Part shown: in pieces, positions 35,841-44,779 of the stretch
How positions within the stretch are numbered: the first letter of the stretch is position 1
How the letters are laid out: each line of letters opens with the position of its first letter
NCBI RefSeq assembly: GCF_037203705.1
Contig: NZ_JBBCAT010000006.1
Location: forward strand, 62,001-126,000
Source of the DNA: Prosthecomicrobium sp. N25
GTDB taxonomy: Bacteria; Pseudomonadota; Alphaproteobacteria; Rhizobiales; Ancalomicrobiaceae
DNA length: 64,000 nt
Reading direction: 5' to 3'
The notes under the pieces: model-generated
Seen by the model: the letters and a program-made list of their open reading frames with translations, nothing else
Database searches by the model: none
Told to the model about the DNA's origin: nothing
Translations under genes and position numbers: made by a program

Positions 35841-36203
35841 ATGCCGCCGAAGACATACTCGCTCGAAGAAGCTGCCGTGCTTCTTCATGTCACGCCGAGG
35901 AAATTGAAAGATTTCCTTCGTGAGCATCCGTATTATCGGAAGATCGGACGGACCTATGTGTTCACCGAAGTCGATATCAATTCGCTCTTGGAGGCAGCCG
36001 CATGTCCCTCCGCCTCGTCCGTCGAAAGAAGTCGCCGTACTGGTACCTCCGTGGCTCCGTCAGAGGCAAAAGCATTGATGAGAGCACGGGAACTGCTGAC
36101 CGCGAAGCCGCAGACGCGATCCGGATCCAGCGCGAGAAAGAGATCCTCGACGAGACCATCTACGGTCGTCGTTCCGTTGCGACGTTCACCGACGCCGTCG
36201 TGA
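35841..36203 (+). CDS. Excisionase-family helix-turn-helix protein
   Basis: A 120-aa protein. The N-terminal winged helix (YSLEEAAVLLHVTPRKLKDFLREHPYY) is of the helix_turn_helix_17/Xis type. The C-terminal half, in a different frame over the integrase 5' end for about 200 nt, is basic and Ser-rich. This overlap of xis and int recurs in alphaproteobacterial islands, as I recall it. It probably directs the integrase toward excision. The ATG at 35841 is chosen over the upstream in-frame ATG at 35817 because it starts at the folded domain. Confidence 0.78.
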   Translation: MPPKTYSLEEAAVLLHVTPRKLKDFLREHPYYRKIGRTYVFTEVDINSLLEAAACPSASSVERSRRTGTSVAPSEAKALMRARELLTAKPQTRSGSSARKRSSTRPSTVVVPLRRSPTPS

Positions 36204-37051
36204 GCTACCTCGAACACGGTGGGGAGAGGCGGTTCCTCGCGCCTCTCCTCGACCATTTCACTGGCACCAAGCTCGCTCGGATCGATCAGGCCGCGATCGA
36301 CAAGGCAGCCCGGAAGCTCTACCCGGGCGCTGCCCCGGCGACGGTCAACCGACAGGTCTACACGCCGATGTCCGCGATCCTAAAGAACGCGGCCGAGCGC
36401 GGGATGGCGGACTACCGGCCGATCAAGAGACCCCGCCAGCCGAAGGGTGTGATCCGCTGGCTCACGCCGGACGGGGCCGAGAGGCTCATCGCGGCCTGTG
36501 CCCCGCATCTACGGCCGATCGTCGTCTTCCTGCTCTACACGGGCGCACGGGTCAGCGAAGCCCTCTATCTCGACTGGCGGCACGTCGACCTTTCGCGTCG
36601 GCATGTCGAGTTCCTGGACACCAAGAACGGCGAGAGCCGGGGCGTCCCGCTCCACCCGCGCGTCGTCGCCGAGCTTGCGAACCTCCCCCGCTTCGAATGG
36701 ACCGACCGGGTCTTCCTCAACAATCGGGGTCAGCCGTTCGCCGAGAAGACCGAGGACGGGCAAGGCGGCGGGCAGATCAAGACCGGCTTCACGGCGGCGT
36801 GCCGTCGAGCCGGGATCAAGAACCTTCGGCCGCATGATCTGCGGCACACCTGGGCGACGTGGCACTACCAGCGCAACCGGGACCTGACCGCCCTGATGGC
36901 GCTCGGCGGCTGGAAGTCCGAGGCGATGGTGATGCGCTACGCGCACACCAATTCCGAGCACCACGCGCCCTCGATCGAGGCCCTCCCCTGGGACAATTTC
37001 GGGAACCGTGATAATATTGAAGCCGAAAAGCGCATCGGAACAGGGAGTTAA
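36002..37051 (+). CDS. Tyrosine recombinase (integrase)
   Basis: A 349-aa integrase reading toward attR, ending 15 nt before it. The catalytic residues are all present: Arg183 (YTGARVSEAL), His278/Arg281 (HDLRHTWA), Trp304 (GGWKSE) and Tyr313 (VMRYAHT). An N-terminal arm-type domain (RRKKSPYWYLRGSVRGKS) and a SAM-like core-binding domain precede them. It should recombine attP with the tRNA-Thr attB. The gene is intact. Confidence 0.95.
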   Translation: MSLRLVRRKKSPYWYLRGSVRGKSIDESTGTADREAADAIRIQREKEILDETIYGRRSVATFTDAVVSYLEHGGERRFLAPLLDHFTGTKLARIDQAAIDKAARKLYPGAAPATVNRQVYTPMSAILKNAAERGMADYRPIKRPRQPKGVIRWLTPDGAERLIAACAPHLRPIVVFLLYTGARVSEALYLDWRHVDLSRRHVEFLDTKNGESRGVPLHPRVVAELANLPRFEWTDRVFLNNRGQPFAEKTEDGQGGGQIKTGFTAACRRAGIKNLRPHDLRHTWATWHYQRNRDLTALMALGGWKSEAMVMRYAHTNSEHHAPSIEALPWDNFGNRDNIEAEKRIGTGS

Positions 37052-37066
37052 GAATGCCGTCTGACA

Positions 37067-37117
37067 CCTTGGTAAGGGAGAGGTCGAGAGTTCAATCCTC
37101 TCTGGCAGCACCATCTA
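37067..37117 (+). repeat. attR, 51-bp direct repeat (tRNA-Thr remnant)
   Basis: An exact copy of 24986-25036: the 3' half of tRNA-Thr from the anticodon loop to just beyond CCA, without the 5' half, so not a functional tRNA. Confidence 0.95.
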
Positions 37118-37121
37118 ATCT

Positions 37122-37139
37122 CTTGTAAGTCCTTACAAG
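37122..37139 (+). terminator. Hairpin after attR, probable original tRNA-Thr terminator
   Basis: A perfect 8-bp stem CTTGTAAG/CTTACAAG with a 2-nt spacer lies 5 bp past attR. Before integration it would have lain directly behind tRNA-Thr. The element has moved it 12 kb away. Confidence 0.5.
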
Positions 37140-37279
37140 ACGGCGTCTTCTCGGGATGGGGTGCCGTTTGCCGTGAAGAGCCGGACAGCACGGCAGGTCG
37201 CTCGCGCGAAGTCGGAAGCTTGGGTGCTAGCCGGGCTTCCGTTGACCGAGCTCGACTGACGGGGGGCTTAAGATCCGCC

Positions 37280-37798
37280 TCAGAGTTTACCTTCATTGGT
37301 CAGAGACGTGACCTCACCGACGATCCCCCTGGAGACAAGGCATCGCCATGGGGCCTTCGCAGGACCCACTCCAACCAAGACGACGGTGTTCGCCTCAGAT
37401 GTCTCCGTACTAATCAAGACAACATCGCCGTTGTTTGTCTTGAGTGAGACAGCCTGCAAGCAGGCCTGCTCATCTTTCGAGGGCATTGCAGTATTATTTG
37501 CAGCAGGTTTATCCTGGTTGACAAGAAATTTAACTATCTTCTTACCGTTTTTATTGAACGAACATTGAAATGTTTTGGTTCCGGAATTATTCGAAATAAT
37601 TCCGTTTACAGCATGTGTTCCGTCGACCCGCTGACCTTCATATTTCGTTTCGATGTCAGGCATACGGACGCGCAATTCGTCATGAGCCCTGCTGCGACAG
37701 ACTGCCATCATGTATTCTGGAGTTTCCGCCGCTGCACTCAAATCGAAAGCAAAGAGAGTTACTATTGCCGCAGAACTCATGGTGAGTGTTCTTGACAT
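37280..37798 (-). CDS. Secreted hypothetical protein
   Basis: A 172-aa protein from the ATG at 37798 (a second ATG at 37780 also works), with a signal peptide (SSAAIVTLFAFDLSAAA). The mature part has Cys in MAVCRSRA, TFQCSFN, QACLQAV and PWRCLVS, and the pattern VNGIISNNSG...KTFQCSF...VGVGPAKAPWRCLV. I recall similar exported alphaproteobacterial proteins with the 'APWRC' ending, of unknown function. G+C is lower than the host average, just outside attR, so it may be an older insertion. Confidence 0.75.
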   Translation of the reverse strand: MSRTLTMSSAAIVTLFAFDLSAAAETPEYMMAVCRSRAHDELRVRMPDIETKYEGQRVDGTHAVNGIISNNSGTKTFQCSFNKNGKKIVKFLVNQDKPAANNTAMPSKDEQACLQAVSLKTNNGDVVLISTETSEANTVVLVGVGPAKAPWRCLVSRGIVGEVTSLTNEGKL

Positions 37799-38084
37799 TG
37801 CTACCACCCTGGCGGTTAAGGCAAGCAGTAGCTTAGCGGCGTCCGGGATCTCTTCAAGCCGTATCTCTGTCTCTGAGAAACCCGCTGCAGAACTAGTTCT
37901 CCATGTACGGCGACCCCAGGCTTCCGGATCGAGACCCGGGTCCCGCCTTTCCGTTGTTGCCGGTCCGGCGGGTTCCGCGCGCCCCGGGGTCAGGGACGCC
38001 GGGAGGGAGTGACCCTCGCCCCCGGCATCCGCCTCGGTGGTCCGTGCTATCGACTTCGGCGCCGCAGCCCGCTCCCAGAGGCGC

Positions 38085-38309
38085 TCACGGATGTCCCGGC
38101 CCGTGCACGCCATGGTCGTCGGTGCCCGTGTCGTCGGCGCCGCCGCGGCCCTTGCCGCCCGTCTTGCCACCGCCGCCGCCCTTGCCGCCGCGCAGGACGA
38201 GCTGTTCCTTGGCGGCCTCCAGGCCCTGGCCCTTGCCCGCAAAGCTCGGCGAGGCGGTGAAGCTGGTGGCCACCAGGGCGGCGGCGGCGATCGCGACCAT
38301 GATCTTCAT
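38085..38309 (-). CDS. Small secreted Gly-rich protein
   Basis: A 74-aa protein with a signal peptide (KIMVAIAAAALVATSFTASPSFA). The mature part is a charged helix (GLEAAKEQLVLR) followed by GGKGGGGGKTGGKGRGG and an Asp/His-rich tail (DDTGTDDHGVHGPGH), which could bind metal. No family was recognised. Confidence 0.65.
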   Translation of the reverse strand: MKIMVAIAAAALVATSFTASPSFAGKGQGLEAAKEQLVLRGGKGGGGGKTGGKGRGGADDTGTDDHGVHGPGHP

Positions 38310-38566
38310 GAGTGCTGTCTCCCTCGTTCGCCCGCGGGACCCGCCGGCGTGAGGGGCACCATAGGATCCCGGCCCATGCGCGAACCTGAGCCGCCCCGTA
38401 AGCCTCGTGTAAGCGAAGTTCTGCGGCAGGGACGGCCACCGGCCCGAACCGGCGCCGGCCCAGCCGAAGGCCGCTTGAATTCGTTTGCCACCCGGACGCG
38501 CGGCGGCGACAATCGCCACCCTGTCGCGGGCCAGGGCCCGCATGCCGCGTGCCGGAGGCCTGCCCC

Positions 38567-40537
38567 GTGTCAAGACGCCCCCTGATCGACCGCCGCTCGT
38601 TCCTGGCCGCCGGATCGGCAGCCCTCGTCATGATGCACCCCTTCGCGGCGCGCGCCGCCGCCGGGCAGGCCCACCTGCGCATCATGGAGACGACCGACAT
38701 CCACGTGAACGTGGAGCCCTATGACTATTACGCCGACCGCCCGAACGACACCTTCGGGCTCGCCCGCACCGCCTCGATCATCAGGGCGATCCGCGCCGAG
38801 GCCACCAATTCCGTGCTCGTCGACAACGGCGACATCATTCAGGGCAACCCGCTCGGCGACTTCGTCGCCTACGAGCGCGGCCTGAAGCGCGGCGACGTCC
38901 ATCCCGTCATCCGGGCCATGAACACCCTCGGCTACGAGGCCTCCACGCTCGGGAACCACGAGTTCAACTACGGCCTGGAGTTCCTGTCGAACGCCCTGGC
39001 GGGCGCGGCCTTTCCGTTCGTCTCGGCCAACCTGGTGAATGGCACGACGCTCGCCGCCGACCCGGCGAAGGACCGCACCTTCGTGCCGCCCTGGCGCATC
39101 GTCGAGCGGACCCTCCGGGACGGGGCCGGTGCGGAGCGCAGGATCAGGCTCGGCTTCATCGGCTTCGTGCCGCCCCAGATCATGGTCTGGGATGCCAAGA
39201 ACCTCTCCGGAAACGTACAGACGCGAGACATCGTCGCCGCCGCGCGCGCCCATGTCCCGGTCATGAGGGAGGCGGGCGCCGACCTCGTGGTGGCGCTCTG
39301 CCATTCCGGCATCGACGGGTCACCGGCGTCGGACGGCATGGAGAATGCCGCCCTGCACCTCGCCGGGGTGCCCGGCATCGACGTCGTCCTCTCCGGCCAC
39401 CAGCACCTCGTCTTCCCCGGCCCCGACTTCAAGGACGTCCCCGGCGCGGACGTCGCCAAAGGCACGCTGCAGGGCAAGCCCGCCGTGATGGCCGGCTTTT
39501 GGGGCTCCCATCTCGGCCTCGTCGACCTCCTCCTGGAAGAGGACGGCGGCACCTGGCGCATCCTCTCCCACACCAGCGAGGCCCGTCCGATCTACCGGCG
39601 CGCCGACGGCAAGATCCAGGCCCTGGTCGAGTCCCAGCCGGCGGTCTCGGAAAGCGTCAAGGCCGACCACGAGGCGACCCTCGCGTATGTCCGCCGCCCC
39701 GTCGGGACCTCGGCCGCGCCGCTCCACTCCTATTTCGCCCTCGTCGCCGACGACCCCTCCGTGCAGATCGTCTCGATCGCACAGACCTGGTACGTCACCG
39801 AGATGCTGAAGGGCTCGAAGTGGGAGGGCCTGCCGGTCCTTTCCGCCGCCGCCCCCTTCAAGGCCGGCGGCCGCGGCGGCCCCGACTACTACACCGACGT
39901 GCCCGCCGGGCCGATCGCCATCAAGAACGTGGCCGACCTCTATCTCTATCCGAACACCGTGCGCGCGGTGGAGGTGACCGGGGCGACCGTGAGGGAATGG
40001 CTCGAGCGCTCGGCCGGCCAGTTCAACCGCATCGAGCCCGGCAAGGCCGACCAGCCGCTCGTCGACCCGACCTTCCCGAGCTACAACTTCGACGTGATCG
40101 ACGGCGTCACCTACCGGATCGACCTCACACAGCCGGCTCGCTACGACAAGGACGGCAAGCTCGTCGCGCCGGACGCCCACCGCATCGTCGACCTCGCCCA
40201 TGCGGGCCGGCCGATCGACCCGGACGCCCGCTTCGTCGTGGCCACCAACAACTACCGCGCCGGCGGCGGCGGCAACTTCCCCGGCGTGACCGAGAAGGCG
40301 GTGATCTTCGTCGGCCCGGACACCAACCGCGACGTCCTCGTCCGCTACATCGTCTCGGTCGGCACCATCAACCCGAGCGCCGACGCCAACTGGTCCTTCG
40401 TCCCCGTGCCCGGCGCCTCGGTCGTGTTCGAGACCGGCCCCAAGGGCCGCGCCTACGCGGCCTCCGTGAAGGGCGTAACCATCACGGAGGCCGGCGACGG
40501 CCAGAACGGCTTCGCCCGGTACCGGATCGCCTTCTGA
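38567..40537 (+). CDS. Periplasmic 5'-nucleotidase/2',3'-cyclic-nucleotide phosphodiesterase (CpdB-like)
   Basis: A 656-aa protein. The GTG at 38567 follows GGAGG at 8 nt and gives a Tat signal (DRRSFLAAGSAALVMM). The calcineurin-type metallophosphatase domain has metal motifs TTDIHVN, DNGDIIQGNPL, LGNHEFNYG, LCHSG and SGHQH. A C-terminal 5'-nucleotidase domain (about residues 380-650) carries the substrate-binding NNYRAGGGGNFPG. CpdB removes the cyclic phosphate and 3'-phosphate in the periplasm to scavenge nucleosides and phosphate. There is no partner gene nearby. Confidence 0.92.
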   Translation: MSRRPLIDRRSFLAAGSAALVMMHPFAARAAAGQAHLRIMETTDIHVNVEPYDYYADRPNDTFGLARTASIIRAIRAEATNSVLVDNGDIIQGNPLGDFVAYERGLKRGDVHPVIRAMNTLGYEASTLGNHEFNYGLEFLSNALAGAAFPFVSANLVNGTTLAADPAKDRTFVPPWRIVERTLRDGAGAERRIRLGFIGFVPPQIMVWDAKNLSGNVQTRDIVAAARAHVPVMREAGADLVVALCHSGIDGSPASDGMENAALHLAGVPGIDVVLSGHQHLVFPGPDFKDVPGADVAKGTLQGKPAVMAGFWGSHLGLVDLLLEEDGGTWRILSHTSEARPIYRRADGKIQALVESQPAVSESVKADHEATLAYVRRPVGTSAAPLHSYFALVADDPSVQIVSIAQTWYVTEMLKGSKWEGLPVLSAAAPFKAGGRGGPDYYTDVPAGPIAIKNVADLYLYPNTVRAVEVTGATVREWLERSAGQFNRIEPGKADQPLVDPTFPSYNFDVIDGVTYRIDLTQPARYDKDGKLVAPDAHRIVDLAHAGRPIDPDARFVVATNNYRAGGGGNFPGVTEKAVIFVGPDTNRDVLVRYIVSVGTINPSADANWSFVPVPGASVVFETGPKGRAYAASVKGVTITEAGDGQNGFARYRIAF

Positions 40538-40696
40538 CCCGGTCTCGTCCGTCCGACCCCGCCGGCGGTGGAATTCCGCCGGGCCGCCCGTGTCGTCTTC
40601 CCCGACGACATGCTAGGAGGGCCCCGGCGAGGCGGCCCCGACCGGCAGAATCGGGACGCCCCCCGGGGACCACCCGGTCGAGGGAGTGCGACGTCC

Positions 40697-41812
40697 ATGC
40701 CCGCCCCGAGGTCCTTCAGACATCTTTCGGTGGTCCCGGACCTGCCGCCGCCGTCCGCCTACCTGCCGCTCCTCGAGCGCGCCCATGCGGCCTCCTGGTT
40801 CACCAACTTCGGCCCGATCGTGCGGGCCTTCGAGGACGACGTCCTCGATGCCCTCGGCGTCCCCGGCGAATGCTGCGTTTCAGCCGCCAACGCGACCGCC
40901 GGCCTGTCCGCCGCCCTCCTGGCCGCGCGGGTCGCCGGCCCCGTCCTCGTGCCGGCCTTCACGTTCCCGGCTTCGCTCGGGGCGGTCAGGGCCGCGGGAC
41001 TGCAGGCGATCGTGGTCGACGTCGAGCCGGACACCTGGGCGCTCGGGGCGGAACGGCTGCGCTCTGCGCTGGACGGGACCGGCGCCGACGCGGTCATGCT
41101 CGTCGCGCCGTTCGGCCTCGAGCGCGACGTCTCCGAAGCCTTCCGGCTCTGCCGGGACAGGGGCGCGACGGTGGTCATCGACAACGCCGCGGGCTTCGGC
41201 ACGCCGCGCCGGGCCGCGGAGCGGCACCCCGGCGCCTTCGAGGTCTTCTCGCTGCACGCCACGAAGCCGCTCGGGATCGGCGAGGGCGGGCTCGTCTTCG
41301 GTCCGCGGAGCCACGAGGCCGCCCTCCGTTCGGCGCTCAACTTCGGCAAGTCCGAGTCCACGCCGCTCGGCTACGAGGGCTGGGGCTTCAACGGCAAGAT
41401 GAGCGAACTCCAGGCCGCTGTCGGCGTGGCCCAGTTTGCGCGCCGCAAGGACATCCTGGCCCGTCGGCAGGCCTTCGCGTCCCTTTACGTCGAGGCCCTC
41501 GCCGGCCTGCCGCTCGTCCATCCAACGGATCCCGCGTCCTCCCCTTGGCAGTTCTTTCCGGTCCTCCTTCCTGACGCGGCGACCGCCGAGCGTTTCGTCG
41601 CGGCGGCCGCGGACGGCGGCGTGGAGATCCGGCGCTATTACCGCCCGAGCCTCTCGCGCCTCGTCGAGGCGGACGGTGCAACCCCCTGCCCTGTCGCCGA
41701 AGACCTCGCGGACCGCATGTGCGTCCTGCCGGTCCGGTCACAGACCTCCGCGGACCTATCCCGCGACATCGTCCGCACCACCACGGCCATCCTCGCCCGG
41801 AGCCTCCCCTGA
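40697..41812 (+). CDS. DegT/DnrJ/EryC1-family PLP aminotransferase
   Basis: A 371-aa sugar aminotransferase-type protein. The PLP-binding Lys is Lys190 (SLHATKPLGIGEGG), Asp162 (VVIDNAAG) supports the pyridine nitrogen, and VPAFTFPASLGAV is the family substrate-loop motif. These enzymes aminate keto-sugar nucleotides for surface glycans. It is the first gene of a three-gene unit with a glycosyltransferase-like protein (11-nt gap) and a hexapeptide acyltransferase. Together they could make and N-acylate an amino sugar. Confidence 0.9.
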   Translation: MPAPRSFRHLSVVPDLPPPSAYLPLLERAHAASWFTNFGPIVRAFEDDVLDALGVPGECCVSAANATAGLSAALLAARVAGPVLVPAFTFPASLGAVRAAGLQAIVVDVEPDTWALGAERLRSALDGTGADAVMLVAPFGLERDVSEAFRLCRDRGATVVIDNAAGFGTPRRAAERHPGAFEVFSLHATKPLGIGEGGLVFGPRSHEAALRSALNFGKSESTPLGYEGWGFNGKMSELQAAVGVAQFARRKDILARRQAFASLYVEALAGLPLVHPTDPASSPWQFFPVLLPDAATAERFVAAAADGGVEIRRYYRPSLSRLVEADGATPCPVAEDLADRMCVLPVRSQTSADLSRDIVRTTTAILARSLP

Positions 41813-41823
41813 CCCACACCCTC

Positions 41824-42783
41824 ATGCCCGACCCGACGATCGAGTTCCGGATCCCGATTTCCCCGACTCCCGGCTTCTTCGCCCAGGTCCGGCTCTTCGA
41901 CTTCGCCCTGCGGCGGCTCGGCGGGCCCTACCGCACGGCACGGATCCTGGTCGTCGTCGGCGACGGCTGCGACCTCGAGGACGTGCGTCGCCGCAACCCC
42001 TGGGCCGAGGGCCGCCCGATCGACTGGACGCGCGTCCCCGACACGGTCTTCGAGCGCGACGGCTATTGGGGCACCGCGAACTGGCGCTACGTGCCGGAGG
42101 CGGACGCCGACATCGTCGTGCTGAGCGACGCCGACACGGTGCTGCTCGGCCCGGTCCACCAGGCGCTGGCCCCGCTCGCCACGACGCGCCCCGCTCTCGC
42201 CGGCCATATGGCCCACTACTGGCCGCCGATCGTCTCCGACATCCTGCCCCCGGGCCGGTCCCCCGACTTCTGGCCGAAGCTGTTCGACCTCTGCGGCGCG
42301 CCGCTGCCGGCCCGGCTGCATCCCTATTCCTGCAACGACGACGATGGCGGGCCGCTCGCCCCGGTCTACCTGAACCTCGGCTTCGTCGCCTTGAACCGGC
42401 CGGCCCTGGACGTCTTCCGGCGGTCGGCGTTCGATCTCCATGGCCGCCTCAAGACGCTGCTGAAGAGCGACATGTGGTGCCAGATCGCCGTCCCGGTGCT
42501 CGCCTCGCGCCACCTGATGCACGCGACCCTGCTGCCGGCCGAATACAACGCGGCCAACGACGACATCCATATCGCCCGCCACGGGATCGAACCATCGTCC
42601 TTGCGCGTGCTGCACTACCTGCGCGAGGCGGAATTCGTCCGTTCGGAATTCCTCCTGCCCGGCCGGATCGACGACTTCCTGGCGCGCCGGCTCGACAATC
42701 CCCTGAACCGCCTCCTGCAGTCGGTCGTGCGCGACTTCCGCAGGAACCTTGCCCCGACGGAGTATGGTCCATGCCCGGACTGA
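41824..42783 (+). CDS. Glycosyltransferase-like (GT-A) protein
   Basis: A 319-aa protein starting at ATG 41824. The segment IVVLSDADTVLLGP carries a DxD metal/nucleotide-sugar motif as in GT-A transferases. YLNLGFVALNRPALDVF is a typical acceptor-side segment, and LHPYSCNDDDGG is a possible loop. There is no signal or membrane helix, so it is cytoplasmic. It overlaps the acyltransferase by 13 nt. The donor and acceptor are unknown. Confidence 0.75.
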   Translation: MPDPTIEFRIPISPTPGFFAQVRLFDFALRRLGGPYRTARILVVVGDGCDLEDVRRRNPWAEGRPIDWTRVPDTVFERDGYWGTANWRYVPEADADIVVLSDADTVLLGPVHQALAPLATTRPALAGHMAHYWPPIVSDILPPGRSPDFWPKLFDLCGAPLPARLHPYSCNDDDGGPLAPVYLNLGFVALNRPALDVFRRSAFDLHGRLKTLLKSDMWCQIAVPVLASRHLMHATLLPAEYNAANDDIHIARHGIEPSSLRVLHYLREAEFVRSEFLLPGRIDDFLARRLDNPLNRLLQSVVRDFRRNLAPTEYGPCPD

Positions 42784-43352
42784 ACGCCGCGTTCCTGTCG
42801 GCCGACGAAGTCCGGGAGCTCGGGCTGGCGCATGTCGGCAAGGACGCGCTGATCCACCGCCTCGCCGTACTGGTGCGGCCGGAGACCATATCGATCGGGG
42901 ACCATACCCGCATCGACCCCTTCGTGGTCCTGTCCGCGCGCGAGGGCGTCGAGATCGGCCGAAACGTCCATGTGGGCGCACACACGAGCCTGACCGGGCG
43001 GGCCCGCATCGTCATGGAGGACTTCTCGGCCGTCTCTCACGGGGTGCGGGTCTTCTCCTCCTCGGACGACTTCGAGGGCCTGGGCCTGACGAACCCGACG
43101 GTCCCCGAGGAATTCCGTGCCGCCCGCACGGCGCCTGTGCGGATAGGCCGGCACGCCATCGTGGGGGCCGGCTCGGTCCTGCTGCCCGGGGCCGTGCTGG
43201 CCGAGGGAACCGGGGTGGGCGCCCTGTCGCTCGTGGCCTCCGTGCTCGACCCCTGGACCCTCTATGCGGGCGTGCCCGTGCGCCGCCTGCGGGACCGGCA
43301 GCGCAAGCCGATCGCCCTCGAGGCCGCCTACCTCGCCCGAGAGCGGGAGTGA
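42771..43352 (+). CDS. Left-handed beta-helix (hexapeptide) acyltransferase
   Basis: A 193-aa protein with hexapeptide repeats (IDPFVVLSAREGVEIGRNVHVGAH, and IGRHAIVGAGSVLLPGAVLAEG) forming a left-handed beta helix. The loop AVSHGVRVFSSSDD probably carries the catalytic His. It ends YAGVPVRRLRDR, the typical O/N-acyltransferase tail of the WbbJ/NodL/PglD kind. It probably acylates the amino sugar made by the DegT protein encoded upstream. Confidence 0.88.
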   Translation: MPGLNAAFLSADEVRELGLAHVGKDALIHRLAVLVRPETISIGDHTRIDPFVVLSAREGVEIGRNVHVGAHTSLTGRARIVMEDFSAVSHGVRVFSSSDDFEGLGLTNPTVPEEFRAARTAPVRIGRHAIVGAGSVLLPGAVLAEGTGVGALSLVASVLDPWTLYAGVPVRRLRDRQRKPIALEAAYLARERE

Positions 43353-43633
43353 GCGCGCACCCGGTCACGGTTCAAGGCCGCGGGCCGGCAGGGCGCTTGA
43401 CCCGGGCCGGGATCATCACGAAGCTGTGATCCGGGTCGCCCGACGGCCCCGCCCTCCCGCCGCGGGAGCCGGCGGCGGGCAACGCTCGTCCGCCGTGACG
43501 GTTTTTGGCCGAGACTTGGACGGCGACCAGCCGGCATCAAGTATGCCAGCCTAGTGACCTGCGGATTCCGGCTTTTCCCCGAGGTCGAAGAAGATCATCA
43601 TCCCCTCGTATTCTTCGCAGGGGAGTATTTCAG

Positions 43634-43825
43634 ATGGACTTCATCGAAGGCGTTGCCTTGTCGGTGGCCGTCCTTGCTTCGGCGGCGGTGGCAGGGGAGA
43701 TCCTCGTCGAGGAGACGAGGCGCCTCCTGCGGGAGTCCGGGATCGGCGCACCGCGGTCGGCAGGCCTCCTCGAGGATCTCCGGGCGACGGCGGCGCGCTA
43801 CCAGCGCCATATCCCCGCCGAGTGA
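43634..43825 (+). CDS. Small membrane-associated hypothetical protein
   Basis: A 63-aa protein: an N-terminal hydrophobic helix (GVALSVAVLASAAVAGEI) followed by a charged helix (ETRRLLRES) and a basic C-terminus. It could be anchored to the inner membrane. A weak purine-rich site precedes the ATG. No family was recognised. Confidence 0.5.
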   Translation: MDFIEGVALSVAVLASAAVAGEILVEETRRLLRESGIGAPRSAGLLEDLRATAARYQRHIPAE

Positions 43826-43954
43826 TCCTCCTGTCGGCCGGTTCCGGTGGGGAGAGGCGTTCGGCCACCCCGGGCGCCCGAACGACAGGGGACGCCGGTC
43901 CCGTGCCGGCGTCCCGCCTCTGGCTGCGGCGCGGCTCGCCGCGGACGCGGTGCC

Positions 43955-44209
43955 TCACGCCCCGCCGCCCGAACGCGTCTCCTTGTCCATCTTCTCGAAG
44001 CTCTCGACCACGCCCTCGGTCTTGGCGGTCTCTCCCGCCATCCGGACACGCTCGTTGTGGACGTTGCCCTGGTCGTTGCCCTGCAGCTTGTTGCGGCCGT
44101 GGATCTCGTCCGCCAGGTCGTCGATGTCGAAGGCCTCGTCGGCCGGCGTCGGCCCGACGTGCTCGACGCCGCCCTTGACTCCCATCCCGTGCTTGCTGGC
44201 ATTGGCCAT
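43955..44209 (-). CDS. Small hydrophilic conserved hypothetical protein
   Basis: An 84-aa protein, acidic and very hydrophilic, with the motif IHGRNKLQGNDQGNVHNERVRMA. I recall the core 'NxLQGNDQxxVHNxR' from short proteins of Methylobacterium-like bacteria. It has no Cys and no membrane helix and ends in Gly. A disordered, stress-type protein is a guess from composition. It is transcribed leftward and alone. Confidence 0.65.
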   Translation of the reverse strand: MANASKHGMGVKGGVEHVGPTPADEAFDIDDLADEIHGRNKLQGNDQGNVHNERVRMAGETAKTEGVVESFEKMDKETRSGGGA

Positions 44210-44455
44210 CTCGGTTCCTCCGCTCGGGTTGCCTGATGGCGGGGGAACCGGTGGGCACACCGATGGTTCCGCCCCACCGCCCGCCCCTCGCGGCCCGCTT
44301 TTCCCGAGGCGCCCGCCGGGCGGATTTCTATTCCGCCTCGCCTCCGGACTTTGGAACCTGAGACGGCGCGGCTGGCGACGCTCGGGCCTATATCTCCTGG
44401 CACACCGGGGGAGGACCGTCCCCGGATCCGTCCATTGCCGATCGCGAGGCCGCCC

Positions 44456-44755
44456 GTGCCCGATGCCGTCATCACCGCCAACCGCCTCGCAGACGGCCGG
44501 GTCGTCTGGCTGACCGCCGACCGCGCCTGGTCGACCGACGTGTCCGCCGCCGCGGTCGTCGCCGACAAGGTCACGCTCGAGGCCGCCCTGGCCGCCGCCG
44601 CGGCCGCCGTCGCGGCCCGCATCGTGGTCGACCCCTACGCCACCGACGTCGACGTCGGCGGCGCCGGCATCGTTCCGAAGTCGTTGCGCGAGCGGATCCG
44701 GGCCAAGGGGCCCACGGTCCCCTCCGACTTTCCCTCCGAGCGCCGCCCCGCCTGA
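44456..44755 (+). CDS. DUF2849 family protein
   Basis: A 99-aa protein from a GTG at 44456 (GAGG 7 nt upstream). The start PDAVITANRLADGRVVWLTAD and the end VPKSLRERIRAKGPTVPSDF are the DUF2849 signature. In alphaproteobacteria it lies directly before cysI, here by 24 nt, often behind cysG, which is absent. It is probably an accessory of assimilatory sulfite reduction; no catalytic motif is seen. Confidence 0.88.
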   Translation: MPDAVITANRLADGRVVWLTADRAWSTDVSAAAVVADKVTLEAALAAAAAAVAARIVVDPYATDVDVGGAGIVPKSLRERIRAKGPTVPSDFPSERRPA

Positions 44756-44779
44756 CGCCCCTTCCGCGAGACGACACCC

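Noticed and set aside
43400-43440. Inverted repeat after the acyltransferase gene as a terminator
   Set aside because: The repeat (GGATCA ... TGATCC) is imperfect and has no T-run, so terminator function is not supported.
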